Assembly: GCA_002633005.1 (NCBI GenBank)
Contig: NMRA01000184.1
Location: 172,328-236,327 of the forward strand
Origin: Phoronis australis
Lineage: Eukaryota; Phoronida; Phoronidae
Direction of reading: 5' to 3'
Length of the DNA: 64,000 nucleotides
Shown here piece by piece: positions 50,001 through 55,763 of the stretch (position 1 is its first letter; each line of letters opens with the position of its first letter). Both the position numbers and the translations under genes were made by a program. The notes under the pieces are model-generated. The model was not told the DNA's origin. It ran no database searches and saw only the letters and a list, made by a program, of their open reading frames with translations.

Positions 50001-50412
50001 TGTACTGTCTGGTAATGAAGCCACTTGGGTTCTATTCAAAGGTTAAACACGCCATATCAATTGATACATTGAATCCTCATTTTATGTACATCGACCAGGA
50101 AATATTTAACCTTATCTTTTTACAGAAAACCAAGAAAAGGCAATACTGTATCTAATAGTGGGAGGCTGTACAGGACTTATTTGTGTACTTTTCCTTGTCA
50201 TTGGACGCCTCATTTACACCAGGAGGTCTAAGAGGAGTCAAAAATTGGATGTTTCCGAACACGTGGCGACAACCACGCCAGCTAGGACTGAAAATGGTGG
50301 CATGGACGCATCAGAGACGATTGACATGCTTCAATTTAATACACATCCTGGTACTCTCCGTAGCATGAATACAATTGACAGGCGATTCAATACCAGTCTG
50401 TACAACAGCTGA
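518..50412 (+). CDS. EVA1C: EVA1C (eva-1 homolog C) gene, coding span, eight exons
   Basis: Spliced coding sequence joins 518-557, 6746-6957, 22794-22917, 39335-39481, 43609-43752, 46460-46690, 48067-48234 and 50126-50412: 1353 nt, 450 residues plus stop, close to human EVA1C (about 441). Visible layout: signal peptide 1-27; lectin domain 1 about 28-123 (ISVQ...EYGR, PCP..KYL..KYKC); lectin domain 2 about 134-222 (IYSAAFGR, FGSPC, YLKVIYSC); Thr/Ser/Pro-rich stalk 223-355 with sequons N314 and N329; membrane span about 361-382; cytoplasmic tail to 450. Intron phases are 1,0,1,1,1,1,1 and all splice sites are GT-AG. Known for the family: a cell-surface heparin/glycan-binding receptor; nematode EVA-1 acts with the Robo receptor in Slit-dependent guidance. 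Assignment rests on domain order, cysteine spacing and the membrane-proximal FAM176-type segment. Exon 1 is the weakest link. Confidence 0.92.
672..998 (+). repeat. Duplicated block A, copy 2
   Basis: Partner of 175-501. The 170 bp between the N and this copy (503-672), which holds candidate exon 1, has no counterpart to the left of copy 1, so the two versions differ by more than SNPs. Confidence 0.8.
2500..2830. mobile_element. MITE-like element, family III
   Basis: Imperfect terminal inverted repeats of about 35 bp: left CCGTCCACACACAG...CAACTTGCAC, right (reverse complement) CCGTCCACGCACAA...CAACTTACAC. The inside repeats words such as CTTACCCCACTTTTA twice. No reading frame and no clear target duplication. 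The first 70 bp of the window (AACTTGCACCTGATCAACTTG) may be a remnant of a related copy. Confidence 0.65.
3913..4151. mobile_element. Fold-back element with ~110 bp arms
   Basis: Long inverted repeat: GATTAGAAAACGGCCAATCG on the left against a matching right arm ending CGATTGTCTGTTTTCTAATC. The inner 46 bp of each arm are nearly perfect, including TAAGACATCATCAGGATATG, around an 11-bp loop at about 4033. Non-coding snap-back DNA able to form a hairpin. Confidence 0.8.
4702..5359 (+). repeat. Duplicated block B, copy 1 (probable haplotype overlap)
   Basis: 658 bp that match 5361-6018 exactly in length with about eight to ten substitutions and no obvious indels. Ends at the N at 5360. Includes a truncated left part of a family I MITE (5131-5359). 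Confidence 0.9.
5360..5360. other. Single-N contig join
   Basis: One N between the two copies of block B. Confidence 0.8.
5361..6018 (+). repeat. Duplicated block B, copy 2
   Basis: Begins at the first base after the N and repeats 4702-5359. A duplication whose two ends both coincide with an assembly join is best read as two alleles placed in series. The roughly 1-1.5% divergence is a reasonable within-species level for a marine invertebrate. Confidence 0.9.
5790..6214 (+). mobile_element. MITE-like element, family I, copy 1
   Basis: 425 bp with imperfect inverted ends (AGTCCTGTTCAGACATCAAC; right end reverse complement AGTGCCGTTTACACTTCAGA). The interior repeats a GACACGGANCA word many times near both ends. 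Same family in opposite orientation at 21554-21977 and a diverged copy at 15032-15454. Confidence 0.75.
6746..6957 (+). CDS. EVA1C: EVA1C exon 2: rest of signal peptide and first part of lectin domain 1
   Basis: Acceptor TTTGTTTTTAG ends at 6745 and donor GAG/GTAATA follows 6957. The exon covers residues 14-84. It encodes the end of the hydrophobic leader, then the lectin hallmarks CDG, a Cys in KISCP, ISVQKAEYGR, a Cys in KMCP and a Cys in TNC. The domain is cut in phase 0 seven residues after that last Cys. The 12-residue spacing from TNC to the Cys of DRC in the next exon matches the EVA1C family and confirms the join. Confidence 0.93.
7326..7348. repeat. (TG)n microsatellite
   Basis: Uninterrupted TG dinucleotide run of about 11 units in EVA1C intron 2. 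Confidence 0.9.
9039..9196. mobile_element. Short hAT-like element
   Basis: Begins GGGGCGGATCCAGGATTTT and ends CCCCTTAAACCCGCCACTG, imperfect inverted ends of the CAGGGGCGGATCCAGGA type common in small hAT-derived elements. Too short to code for anything. No clear 8-bp target duplication remains. Confidence 0.5.
9273..9780 (+). mobile_element. MITE-like element, family II, copy 1
   Basis: 508 bp. Ends AGGCCCTTTCATATTGAC and, in reverse complement, AGGGCCTTTCATACTAAC. Flanked by TCA on both sides, a 3-bp target duplication. Rich in GTCGACG and GTTAACT words, and carries a perfect TGACGTCA at 9397-9404. An inverted copy is at 34017-34506. The 3-bp duplication would fit PIF/Harbinger-type transposition, an inference. 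Confidence 0.8.
10379..11464 (-). pseudogene. Possible decayed coding relic, unrecognised
   Basis: Three reading frames of 127, 99 and 82 codons follow one another on the minus strand (11464-11081, 11029-10730, 10627-10379), interrupted by stops and frame changes. The first contains QEIWIEATQQTENIRYYN, which resembles the first half of a WW domain (W...YYN), but the second Trp is absent. AT-rich DNA can give such frames by chance, so this is only a suggestion. Confidence 0.15.
11607..11771. mobile_element. Short hAT-like element
   Basis: Starts CAGGGGTGGATCCAGGATTT and ends CCCCTTGGATCCACCTATG, inverted ends related to those at 9039-9196. Non-coding. Confidence 0.6.
15032..15454 (+). mobile_element. 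MITE-like element, family I, copy 2 (diverged)
   Basis: 423 bp with ends AGCCGCATTTACAGG and, in reverse complement, AGCGGCTTTTACACG. Internal words GACATGGAGCAGCT and ACACGGAACAGCTGATC match the family I sub-repeat. Same length as the other two copies despite strong divergence. Confidence 0.7.
17018..17179. mobile_element. Fold-back MITE-like element
   Basis: About 162 bp with arms of roughly 34 bp: GTGAGCCTCTTTTTAGGTTT on the left and its reverse complement AAACCTAAAAAGAGGCTCAC on the right, around an AT-rich centre. Non-coding. Confidence 0.75.
20409..20512. mobile_element. Short fold-back element
   Basis: Arms of about 40 bp, with CATTTTGAGAACCAGTTT and its reverse complement AAACTGGTTCTCAAAATG closest to the loop. 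A related diverged copy lies at 30163-30283. Confidence 0.7.
21554..21977 (-). mobile_element. MITE-like element, family I, copy 3 (inverted)
   Basis: 424 bp, reverse-complement of 5790-6214 over its length, including GTGCGGTTTACACTTACA at one end and CAGTTGCACTGGGCC...TTGATGTCTAAATGGGACT at the other. Confidence 0.8.
22215..22715. mobile_element. MITE-like element next to EVA1C exon 3
   Basis: About 500 bp bounded by GTTGCTTTCCCATTAGAGGTG and, in reverse complement, GCCGCTTTCCCATCAGGGGA. The interior repeats ACCGAAGTTTCGGTTAGTGG and ACCGAAATCTCGGTGTAGTG. Its right end is about 80 bp from the exon 3 acceptor. Confidence 0.5.
22794..22917 (+). CDS. EVA1C: EVA1C exon 3: second part of lectin domain 1
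   Basis: Acceptor TTCCTTTACAG ends at 22793; donor CCAA/GTAAGT. Residues 85-125 plus the first base of codon 126. Shows LLDRC, the Cys of QCQI, VFGADPCP and KYLTVKYKC, the closing motif of SUEL/Gal-lectin domains. It is flanked on its 5' side, about 80 bp away, by the end of a MITE-like element (22215-22715). Confidence 0.95.
23547..23792. mobile_element. MITE-like element with ~26 bp inverted ends
   Basis: Starts GGTAAAATCTCGCCAATTTC and ends AATTAGTGAGATTTTACC, near-perfect inverted repeats, around an AT-rich centre. Single ends of the same type (AAATTGGTGAGATTTTA with CAATTATTTTGGTC just before) recur near 3700, 17300 and 54100. Confidence 0.65.
24725..24870 (+). repeat. Decayed tRNA-derived SINE fragment
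   Basis: CGCAAGTTCGAATCCCACTGG resembles the B box of a tRNA promoter, followed by a CCTTGAGTCAAG...TGTATATT stretch like the conserved core of many marine-invertebrate SINEs. The A box is not recognisable. Confidence 0.4.
25270..25615 (+). repeat. Dispersed ~340 bp repeat, copy 1
   Basis: Shares GATGAAATCTCAAAAACGCTG, TTTTTGATAGCTCCTCGTCC and TTTTGCAGAATAGTGCAT-type words, in order, with 37780-38115 and 48590-48880. Diverged and non-coding. Confidence 0.6.
30163..30283. mobile_element. Short fold-back element, copy related to 20409-20512
   Basis: Shares GGTCTGATATAA, TTTGATAACCAG, ATCAAACTGGTTCTCAAAAT and CGTCCGACTATTGCC with the 20409-20512 element, more diverged. Confidence 0.55.
30665..30890 (+). 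repeat. Dispersed repeat, copy 1
   Basis: Shares CTCATAAATTTGGTCTCGTA, GATTCTGTTTCC, CAACAAGAACTTCAAAACCA and CATTGCC blocks in the same order with 57870-58030, roughly two thirds identical by eye. Confidence 0.5.
33121..33138. repeat. N plus poly-G run
   Basis: One N followed by 16 G then AGG. A likely sequencing or assembly break point at a homopolymer. Confidence 0.8.
34017..34506 (-). mobile_element. MITE-like element, family II, copy 2 (inverted)
   Basis: 490 bp, reverse complement of 9273-9780 with substitutions and a small deletion. Flanked by TAA on both sides (3-bp target duplication, different from the TCA at copy 1, so an independent insertion). Retains TGACGTCA at 34383-34390. 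Confidence 0.8.
35028..35065. repeat. (TC)n microsatellite
   Basis: CT/TC run with a single A interruption. Confidence 0.9.
35598..35638. repeat. Imperfect (GGT)n microsatellite
   Basis: GTTGTTGTTGGTGGTGGTGG followed by further GGT units; no open frame of interest around it. Confidence 0.85.
37535..37600 (+). repeat. SINE-head (tRNA A-box-like) fragment
   Basis: TTCGTTAGCTAGCTCATTGG followed by ATAGAAC resembles the tRNA A-box region (TTAGCTCAGTTGGATAGAGC) found at the 5' end of tRNA-derived SINEs. No anticodon stem or B box follows in register, so it is not a working tRNA gene. Confidence 0.35.
37780..38115 (+). repeat. Dispersed ~340 bp repeat, copy 2
   Basis: Longest clear copy: CATAGCAAAACTTTACTGCA, ATGAAATCTCAAAAATGCTG, TTTTTTCATAAAAATCCTGA, CCCCCTCGTCC. 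Matches 25270-25615 and 48590-48880 in order and orientation. Confidence 0.6.
39202..39334 (+). CDS. EVA1C: Possible alternative first exon of EVA1C (own signal peptide, single-lectin isoform)
   Basis: The frame of exon 4 stays open across its acceptor back to ATG at 39202 (context GCTATGG), with an in-frame TGA at 39169. The added 44 residues begin MEMMQCCT and contain a textbook hydrophobic core, LPLVLSLILIVTLHLA, followed by TTA, a good signal-peptidase site. Transcription from here, reading unspliced into exon 4, would give a 369-residue protein with only the second lectin domain, the stalk and the membrane span. There is no transcript evidence in hand, and a chance open stretch is possible. 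Confidence 0.35.
39335..39481 (+). CDS. EVA1C: EVA1C exon 4: first part of lectin domain 2
   Basis: Acceptor CTCTCTGTTAATGTAG ends at 39334. The leftover A of exon 3 plus AC makes Asn, giving RPNEF, which parallels the PNE motif between the two lectin domains in vertebrate EVA1C. The exon then shows IACEGDRLHLRC, LAIYSAAFGR and TECPGYPSV. Donor GCAG/GTAAGA leaves phase 1. The reading frame stays open upstream of the acceptor to an ATG at 39202 (see separate entry). Confidence 0.95.
39729..39960 (-). mobile_element. Relic related to the 44020-44957 element
   Basis: Starts ACCGTAAAC and repeats words like GGTAATNGCCCACCCC and TAAGCGCCCA, the complement of the GGGTGGGCGGTTA sub-repeats in 44020-44957. 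Only one end is clear. Confidence 0.5.
40740..40789. repeat. Perfect 18-bp palindrome and neighbouring hairpin
   Basis: GCGCGCATGCATGCGCGC (40740-40757) is a perfect alternating purine-pyrimidine palindrome. GGGGGAGGCT (40764-40773) pairs with AGCCTCCCCC (40780-40789) around a 6-base loop. Confidence 0.85.
42186..42227. repeat. (TG)n microsatellite interrupted by an N
   Basis: TG run with one N at 42203, probably a join made inside the microsatellite, so the true length is unknown. Confidence 0.9.
43609..43752 (+). CDS. EVA1C: EVA1C exon 5: second part of lectin domain 2
   Basis: Strong acceptor TTTCTTTCTTTTCAG ends at 43608; donor TGTG/GTAAGT. Residues 175-222: DC, then 12 residues to the Cys of LKRC, followed by HCNV, VFGSPCEP and YLKVIYSC. 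Same cysteine pattern as domain 1. The intron before this exon falls ahead of DC, so it is not at the equivalent place to the intron inside domain 1. Confidence 0.95.
44020..44957. mobile_element. Non-autonomous element with perfect inverted ends and TA target duplication
   Basis: The left end CCGTAATCGTTCGGGTTAAC (continuing GCCC) is repeated exactly, inverted, at the right end: 24 identical bases. TA flanks both sides, as for Tc1/mariner-type insertion. Both arms are built of a minisatellite of the GGGGTGGGCGGTTAACCGAG type. The centre is an assembly gap (44145-44688), so internal coding capacity cannot be judged. Confidence 0.8.
44145..44688. other. Assembly gap (544 N)
   Basis: Run of N inside the inverted-repeat element. 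Reading frames spanning it are artefacts. Confidence 0.99.
46460..46690 (+). CDS. EVA1C: EVA1C exon 6: stalk
   Basis: Acceptor GACTTTGCAG ends at 46459; donor CCAG/GTGAGT. Starts VPK directly after the domain 2 Cys, matching the CVPK junction in vertebrates. The rest (residues 223-299) is hydrophilic, rich in Arg, Asn, Thr and Pro, and has no recognisable fold: an extracellular linker. The DNA contains a short inverted repeat CCGGCCG...CGGCCGG within the exon. Confidence 0.9.
46691..48066 (+). other. EVA1C: EVA1C intron 6
   Basis: About 1.4 kb. No exon or clear repeat recognised. Confidence 0.6.
48067..48234 (+). CDS. EVA1C: EVA1C exon 7: stalk with N-glycosylation sites
   Basis: Acceptor CTCATTATTTCAG ends at 48066; donor CAAA/GTAAGT. 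Residues 300-355: an acidic stretch, sequons NST (314) and NYT (329), then GFMADWVSSIHFLQ, the start of the membrane-proximal segment shared with EVA1/FAM176 proteins. The exon carries too few stop-free flanks to stand out as a long frame, but both splice sites and phase (1 in, 1 out) agree with its neighbours. Confidence 0.9.
48235..50125 (+). other. EVA1C: EVA1C intron 7
   Basis: About 1.9 kb. Holds dispersed repeat copy 3 (48590-48880) and, at 49850-49970, short inverted words (GGCGACTT...AAGTCGCC; AGGTCGCATTCGCGACCT). A 105-codon frame at 49838-50155 has no recognisable domain and is probably chance. Confidence 0.6.
48590..48880 (+). repeat. Dispersed ~340 bp repeat, copy 3
   Basis: Carries CATAGCAAAACAGTAG, GATGAAATCTCAAAAATGCTG, TGTCCTGTTTTTTCATAGAC and CATGCCAAAGTGGAAACATT, parallel to 25270-25615 and 37780-38115. 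Confidence 0.6.
50126..50412 (+). CDS. EVA1C: EVA1C exon 8: membrane span, cytoplasmic tail and stop
   Basis: Acceptor CTTATCTTTTTACAG ends at 50125. Encodes KNQEKAILYLIVGGCTGLIC and on through VLFLVIG, a clear membrane helix (about residues 361-382), stopped by RLIYTRRSKR, a basic cytoplasmic anchor. The tail is about 68 residues and ends RRFNTSLYNS before TGA at 50410. The position of the helix right after a conserved QEKA-type motif is the FAM176/EVA1 signature. Confidence 0.95.
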
Positions 50413-50904
50413 TGGGGTCAGTTGGCAGGAGTCACAGATGACATGTTCTACTGGAGGTAACACACATACATCATACACAACAGTAAATTGAAACACTGAC
50501 TAGGGAGACTGGAGAAAATGGTGGAAATTTAGTGCTTGACCTAGACTGGTGCCATATCTGATTGGGTATAGAGGTCACAGGAAGCATGGCTCTAGAGTGT
50601 TGGTACCTGAGAACAGTCTTCAGAAACGAATCTTAGTGAGGAGTTCCTGGGGTCAGATGAATTTTCCTAAAGAAGTACTGACCAGGAACTTTTAACTCTA
50701 CTGATGTGGAGTAGTCAGAATTTGATTTAGAAGTGAGTTACTGAGCAAAATGGTCAATTCCTCTTGGTGACATTCTAGTCCTTAAATGAATGAAATAACG
50801 TACTCTTACAAATTGTGTGAGAGATGAGGTTTTTCTTGCCAAAATTAAACAGTGAATCCTAATTAACCATTTTTTACATTTTAAGGTATTCCAAAAATGA
50901 CTGC

Positions 50905-51035
50905 AACTGATTGGTCATGGATTCAATCCCCTGACTTCTGCAGTCACTAAGTTGTTGTCTTGAACAATGCACATAACCTGCTTTGCTCCAGTGACTCAGG
51001 TGTACAAATGAGTACCAGCCATTCCTGGGAAGTAA
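50905..51035 (+). repeat. Decayed SINE core in the EVA1C 3' UTR
   Basis: GGATTCAATCCCCTGACTTC (B-box-like), then TTGTCTTGAACAATGCAC, TTTGCTCCAGTGACTCAGG and GTGTACAAATGAGTACC, the order of the widespread CCTTGGGCAAGGCAC...CATTGCTCCAGTCCACCCAGGTGTAAATGGGTACC-like core seen in many deuterostome and cnidarian SINEs. Confidence 0.55.
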
Positions 51036-53268
51036 ATTGTGATGGGTTAGTGTCTCCTCCAGAGGGAGCTAGCAGCTGGCAAAACGAACCTGAAGACTTG
51101 TGAAGGATATACCAATAATGGTTGCGTTTTCACTAATTGAGTTGTTAGTTAGTGTTTTTGTTTGTGGTTAACTTTCCAACTGTGGGGAGCTTGATGCAAG
51201 TCAAACCTGTAATCTTGTTGTACGAAAGACAACTTGAATTGTATGCCATATATCTGTTCCTGTGACTTGGAGGATTTGAGGTCGACTTTCTACTAATGTG
51301 CAGTTTTGAATCTGTCTTGTCTAGTAGTTACAATCTTAGATTTTGGTAGCCCTTGAATACAGCAATGCCAAAATTCGGATAGTTACCTGTGTTATAATGT
51401 AATGCCACATCTCCATATTTTAATCGAGAAATGCAAAAGTCGGCTTGGTCTAGCCGCAAACAGGTACTTGAAGTTCAACTGTTGTGTTATATATGTCAAA
51501 GTCTTGGGTAAGCATATCTCAATACATAATTACTACAGTCAATGTCTTGTCTTGTCTCTGCTGTTATTGTATTCAATGTATTTGTGATATGTATTTATTT
51601 GATAATGAAAGCTGTACTTAATTCTTAAATACAAAGATTAAATGTGAAGTGTTGTATACTCGTATTATGTATTTAACAGATTTTTGTTACTATGTTAAAT
51701 GATCTGAACAGCTGCAATGTATTTATTATTGTCCATTGTCAGTGTTGAAAATATTTATCGTTATAAAGACACCTATTATTGTATTGCGTGTCCACCGTTG
51801 GCGCTTACTTCTCATTACAAAAGTTTTGTTTTGCAAAGCATTATACATTGAATGGTCATAGAAGCATAACAGTTCATGTTTCATCTTCATTCTGGGGACT
51901 TTTACTTATGTTTAAATGGAAGAACTTCTTGGGTGAATGATAATACATTTTCCCCTCAAGTAAGCACGTGCTGCACTCTCCTGGTGGCTCTTAAAAACTT
52001 CATAGGTTAGACTTTTTACTACTTCACATTTTATGATCATGTGTTTAACAGCCAAAACCAAACATCTCTTTAGTCGTTAAGTTATGGTGTAGTAATTTCC
52101 TGTAAATGCACCGCTAAGTTATGTTAACGTAACAATCTCGTTAAGGTAACTAGTGTGATAGTGCACTTCTCTTGTAATGCATCTTGTGAAGTCTAGTGTT
52201 ATCTTGTGTTTTCGCGAGGTTTTCACGTCTACAGAACCTGGGCCACATCAAGGAATTGCATTGGTGAACATGGCACGACCATTCTCACCCATGACGTTGA
52301 ATATGCTGGATTCAAACTGTCAAGATGATATTGCGTCAGATTACCCAAATTTATTTTGTACTTTAGAGTCCTTAGTTGGAAAATGAAGAGTTGTGTCTTG
52401 TATCAAGATTAATTGAGCAACCAGTTGCCTGGTATTAAAACCATCCTTGTGATTTGTATTTGTGCTACAGAAGTAAGCGGGGATTACAATACCCGAACAG
52501 CAGTAATAGACCCTCTCCGCACTTTTTTAAACCATTCATTATTCACAATTCCACTACTAGGCTTCGTGTATAAAAATGAAGTTGTCGCCCTATAGTCACC
52601 AGAAAAGCAAACGAGCAGTTGTCATTGGTTGCCTTTGTTTTGTGAAAGTATTTCATTTGGAGGTTGTCGATGATGTGCAATTTAACAAGAGCAAGTTTCT
52701 TGACCCATGATTGTGGAATGATAACGAAGTGTTAATTATGCTAGTTTACCCCTAAACTTGTGACTATGATGGGTGTCATGAATGAATCGCAATCAATGTT
52801 CAACTACATGTTTTAAGAATTCTTAAAATTGCACTTTCCAGTTATGAACATGACCTATTAAGAAACATCACTGAAAGAGGAACTGTCATAAATTGCAGTC
52901 CAGCATGATGCATTTGCATTTTACGGGCAATACATAAAAAGTGAGGTTCAATGCCGTTCAACTGTGGAAGCCATTTTGTAGCATCTAGATGGGGAAATAT
53001 TTTCGTACTTTTTTGTAGGAGATTGAAGTTGAAACTTGTCTTGGTGCAATTTTATTCAGACCAAAGTCTTCCAATATTGTAGAAGCCTTGCCATTATGGC
53101 TGCTTCAGAATATCATTAAGTAGTGTTGAACATATCAACCTGTGTTAGATTTTGTGGCTCTTGTACTACATATGTATTATTTAATACGGATAATGTTTGT
53201 AAAATGTTCATTATATTATGTAAATATATAGAGAATAATTTATATTGTACGCAAGTATGGTTATTACA

Positions 53269-53274
53269 AATAAA
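53269..53274 (+). terminator. Candidate polyadenylation signal for EVA1C
   Basis: AATAAA in the sequence ACAAATAAAACC, followed within 30 bp by T- and GT-rich DNA (TTTTTGTATACC...TTTTGAATG). It is the most convincing signal on this strand downstream of the stop codon. Confidence 0.4.
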
Positions 53275-53451
53275 ACCATTTTTGTATACCACTTTATTTT
53301 GAATGTTTTTGATATGACAGTGTTACAGATATTTACAACCAGTAATTAATTTAGTGTAAGAAGTGAGATCAATGGGCATACTCAGTGTTATCAAACAAAT
53401 CCCCTCTTCTCAACACTACAATAGATGGCCTTGCCTACAATGAGAATGTAC

Positions 53452-53894
53452 TCATACTAACAAACGGTCGCTTGCCTTATTCACTTTACTGAATTCTTGT
53501 TTAAAACCCAGTAACATTCTTTTTTGGAACCAAAAGTCGAGTCCAAATGCACACTGGCATTTCGGTACTGAGGCAGGCATGTATTTGGCAGAAATCTCTC
53601 GATATTCAGTCCCGAAGAGAAATAAACAATGTCCAGTTGCGTATGGTATCACACCCAACGATGGCATTACAGGTCATGCTCCTTCCTATACTGGAAGACT
53701 ACACCTGACGTCTTACAACAATGAAATAGTTGAGTGAAATACGTTTGACTGAAGTTCAATGCAACTCGTCCCAAAATTACATTAGGTATATCATTGAGAC
53801 CGGAGAAAGGTATCAATATTTGAAATTTGGACTCGAGCTCATACTGACTACACACATTTCGTCCATACTGACCCACTCTAAAAGTGACAAACAA
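53452..53894 (-). other. Two adjacent unrecognised reading frames
   Basis: Frames of 75 (53894-53667) and 71 codons (53667-53452) abut in different phases. A good splice acceptor (GTTTGTCACTTTTAG) precedes the first, opening VGQYGRNVCSQYELES, and a GTCAG/GTGTAG donor lies inside it. The protein text is balanced in composition, not low complexity, but I recognise no family. It could be a lineage-specific exon, a broken gene or chance. Confidence 0.2.
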
Positions 53895-54559
53895 ATGAGG
53901 AATCTGTGAAACGGCAAGTTTACTTACGGTCGTTCTTCATTTACATAACACACAGTCAGCCAAATTTCACTTCAAAAGTAAAGATAATAAGTCTATTGTC
54001 AGCACCATTTTGCAGATATCATAAAACAACGTTTTGTATAATTTTCTTTATTCGAAGCAAAGGTAATCAGCCTTCGTAAAATGTAATAAGCCATTTTGAC
54101 AATTATTTTTGTGTGAAATAAGTGGAAAATTACTGTACCAAGCCCACTGGTATGGTCAATTCAGAGAGCACCCTAATTTCAATACAAGAGCAACGCAGAG
54201 CGTTGAAATGCGCCCACAATTGCACCGCATACGGTATCCCTCTAGGGTTGTTTATTGGTACCATAAAGAGGCCAGTAGAGGGCATTTATGTAGTATGTTG
54301 TACTTTGCAAAATGGAAAGGCATGGTCCTTGTCTCCTCAATAGGCTAGGGGCAAAATGTGAGTAATCTTCATAATACAAGCACATCCTATACACCAGTTG
54401 CTTAAAGCACCACAGAAACATAGAATTAAAAACAAATTTACCAACATACGAGATTAGCACAGCATTAGAATGCCAGAAACAAATTTCTACTTGGAACTTT
54501 TCCTTCATAGTCACGAAGTAACACAAAGTACACACCTGAAGAAAATACAGAGGTCAATG

Positions 54560-55271
54560 TAAAATACTAAAATTGCCACTAGAGGCAAATACTAAAATTG
54601 GCACTAGAGGCATACCGGTAATCAGAATCATCCTAAAGTCGTCATCGTCCGTTGTCAACATCACATAAATACACTTGCTAAATTTAGTAAAGATCCTGCA
54701 AACGGTTTGGGAGATACAGCCATGGGCGCAAAAAAACAAAACTGCCACTAGGAGGCGCCACAGTAGTCCAAATCGTCTGAAAATCATTGTCAGCTGTCTT
54801 CCTTATAGTAAGCACATACACGCCAATTTTCACAATCATCCTTTGAGCGGTTTGGTTGATAGAGGGGTGGACGCAAAAATACAGACTCGAAAACAGTAAA
54901 AATGGCCACTAGGTGGCGCAAACTACGTCGAATCCATCTGAAAACAGTAGGATAGCGTCATCTCACTAATAGGTGCCTACATACCAAATTTCATGAAAAT
55001 CCGTTCAGGACTTTTGAAGATACAAAGGTAAGCGTAAAAAAATAAAATTGCCACTAGGGGGCACACCGGTAGTCGGATCCGTCCGAAAGTTCGCACATGC
55101 CGTCCCATTTATGAATGGAACATATGTGCCAAATTTCATGAACGTATGTCAAAGGGTTTTGGAGATAGAGCAGCGGACGCCGGATGCCAGACGCCGGACG
55201 GACGCCGCCCGGACGGACGGACGGACAGAGATGACAGCATAATGCGTCCACATATGTGGGCGCATAATAAG
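54560..55271 (-). repeat. Tandem array of ~145-160 bp units with GCCACTAGGNGGCGC motif
   Basis: Unit markers GCCACTAG at 54575, 54600 (GGCACTAG), 54744, 54905 and 55050. Each full unit also has AATTTCATGAA/ AATTTTCACAA-like and GGTTTGGGAGATA/ GGTTTTGGAGATA-like words. The right end has a (GGAC)n tract (about 55197-55227) and ends in CATATGTGGGCGCATAATAA. Resembles a dispersed element of marine invertebrate genomes; no coding sequence. Confidence 0.75.
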
Positions 55272-55652
55272 CAATCTAGTCTTCTCATTGGATGATTAAG
55301 TGCATTGCAAATGAGTGGTACTTATTACTGACCAATGGAAGGAGCCCTTTGCAAATGAGTGGCACTGAACAAAGGTTGGTGCACTAAACAAATGGAGAAG
55401 TGCTAATATCGCGATATGAAGACTGCCATCCTCCAAGTTGATAGAGTTTAGTTTTAGTCATGCAACTGATTATACAATTCACCAAATTGACATTTGACAA
55501 AAATGTTCCAACTACAATGACACTTCAAAATGGTTAAGAGTTGAATTTTGAAATGAGATGAAATCTGTACACATGAACTGCTGATGAAAAGCTACTGAGC
55601 TCCAAAGTTACAGAGATGCCACTATTGACATGAAAACGCCATTAGCATAGCC

Positions 55653-55763
55653 TCACCGCGGACCCCACTTGATGTTGTTTAGCCCCTGGAACTGTCTCTT
55701 GAGGGCGCCACTGTCAGCCCACGCAGAGTCCATGTATGAGTCATCTTGCTCAGCCTCAAGTTT
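55653..55763 (-). CDS. CFAP298: CFAP298 exon 7 and stop
   Basis: Acceptor CAATTCCTACAG. Residues 255-290: KLEAEQDDSYMDSAWADSGA, LKRQFQGLNNIKWGPR, then TGA at 55653-55655. The Trp-rich C-terminus is conserved in the family. No convincing AATAAA on this strand lies in the first 500 bp downstream; the nearest I found is near 54048. Confidence 0.95.
   Translation of the reverse strand, partial: KLEAEQDDSYMDSAWADSGALKRQFQGLNNIKWGPR

Larger units (their letters stand above)
50413..53290 (+). other. EVA1C: Probable EVA1C 3' UTR
   Basis: No further coding potential is visible after the stop at 50412. The stretch is AT-rich, contains a decayed SINE (about 50905-51035), several ATTTA-containing runs near 51590-51760, and ends at an AATAAA at 53269 followed by a T/G-rich stretch. 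An ATTAAA at about 51636 could serve a shorter form. The extent is inferred from polyadenylation signals only. Confidence 0.45.
53291..55652. other. Region between the EVA1C and CFAP298 3' ends
   Basis: About 2.4 kb. Contains an unrecognised pair of minus-strand frames (53452-53894), a repeat end near 54085-54130, a tandem repeat array (54560-55271), and the unseen CFAP298 3' UTR at its right edge. Confidence 0.6.

Noticed and set aside
49838-50155. 105-codon frame before EVA1C exon 8
   Set aside because: Runs across the exon 8 acceptor in the wrong frame and has no recognisable domain.
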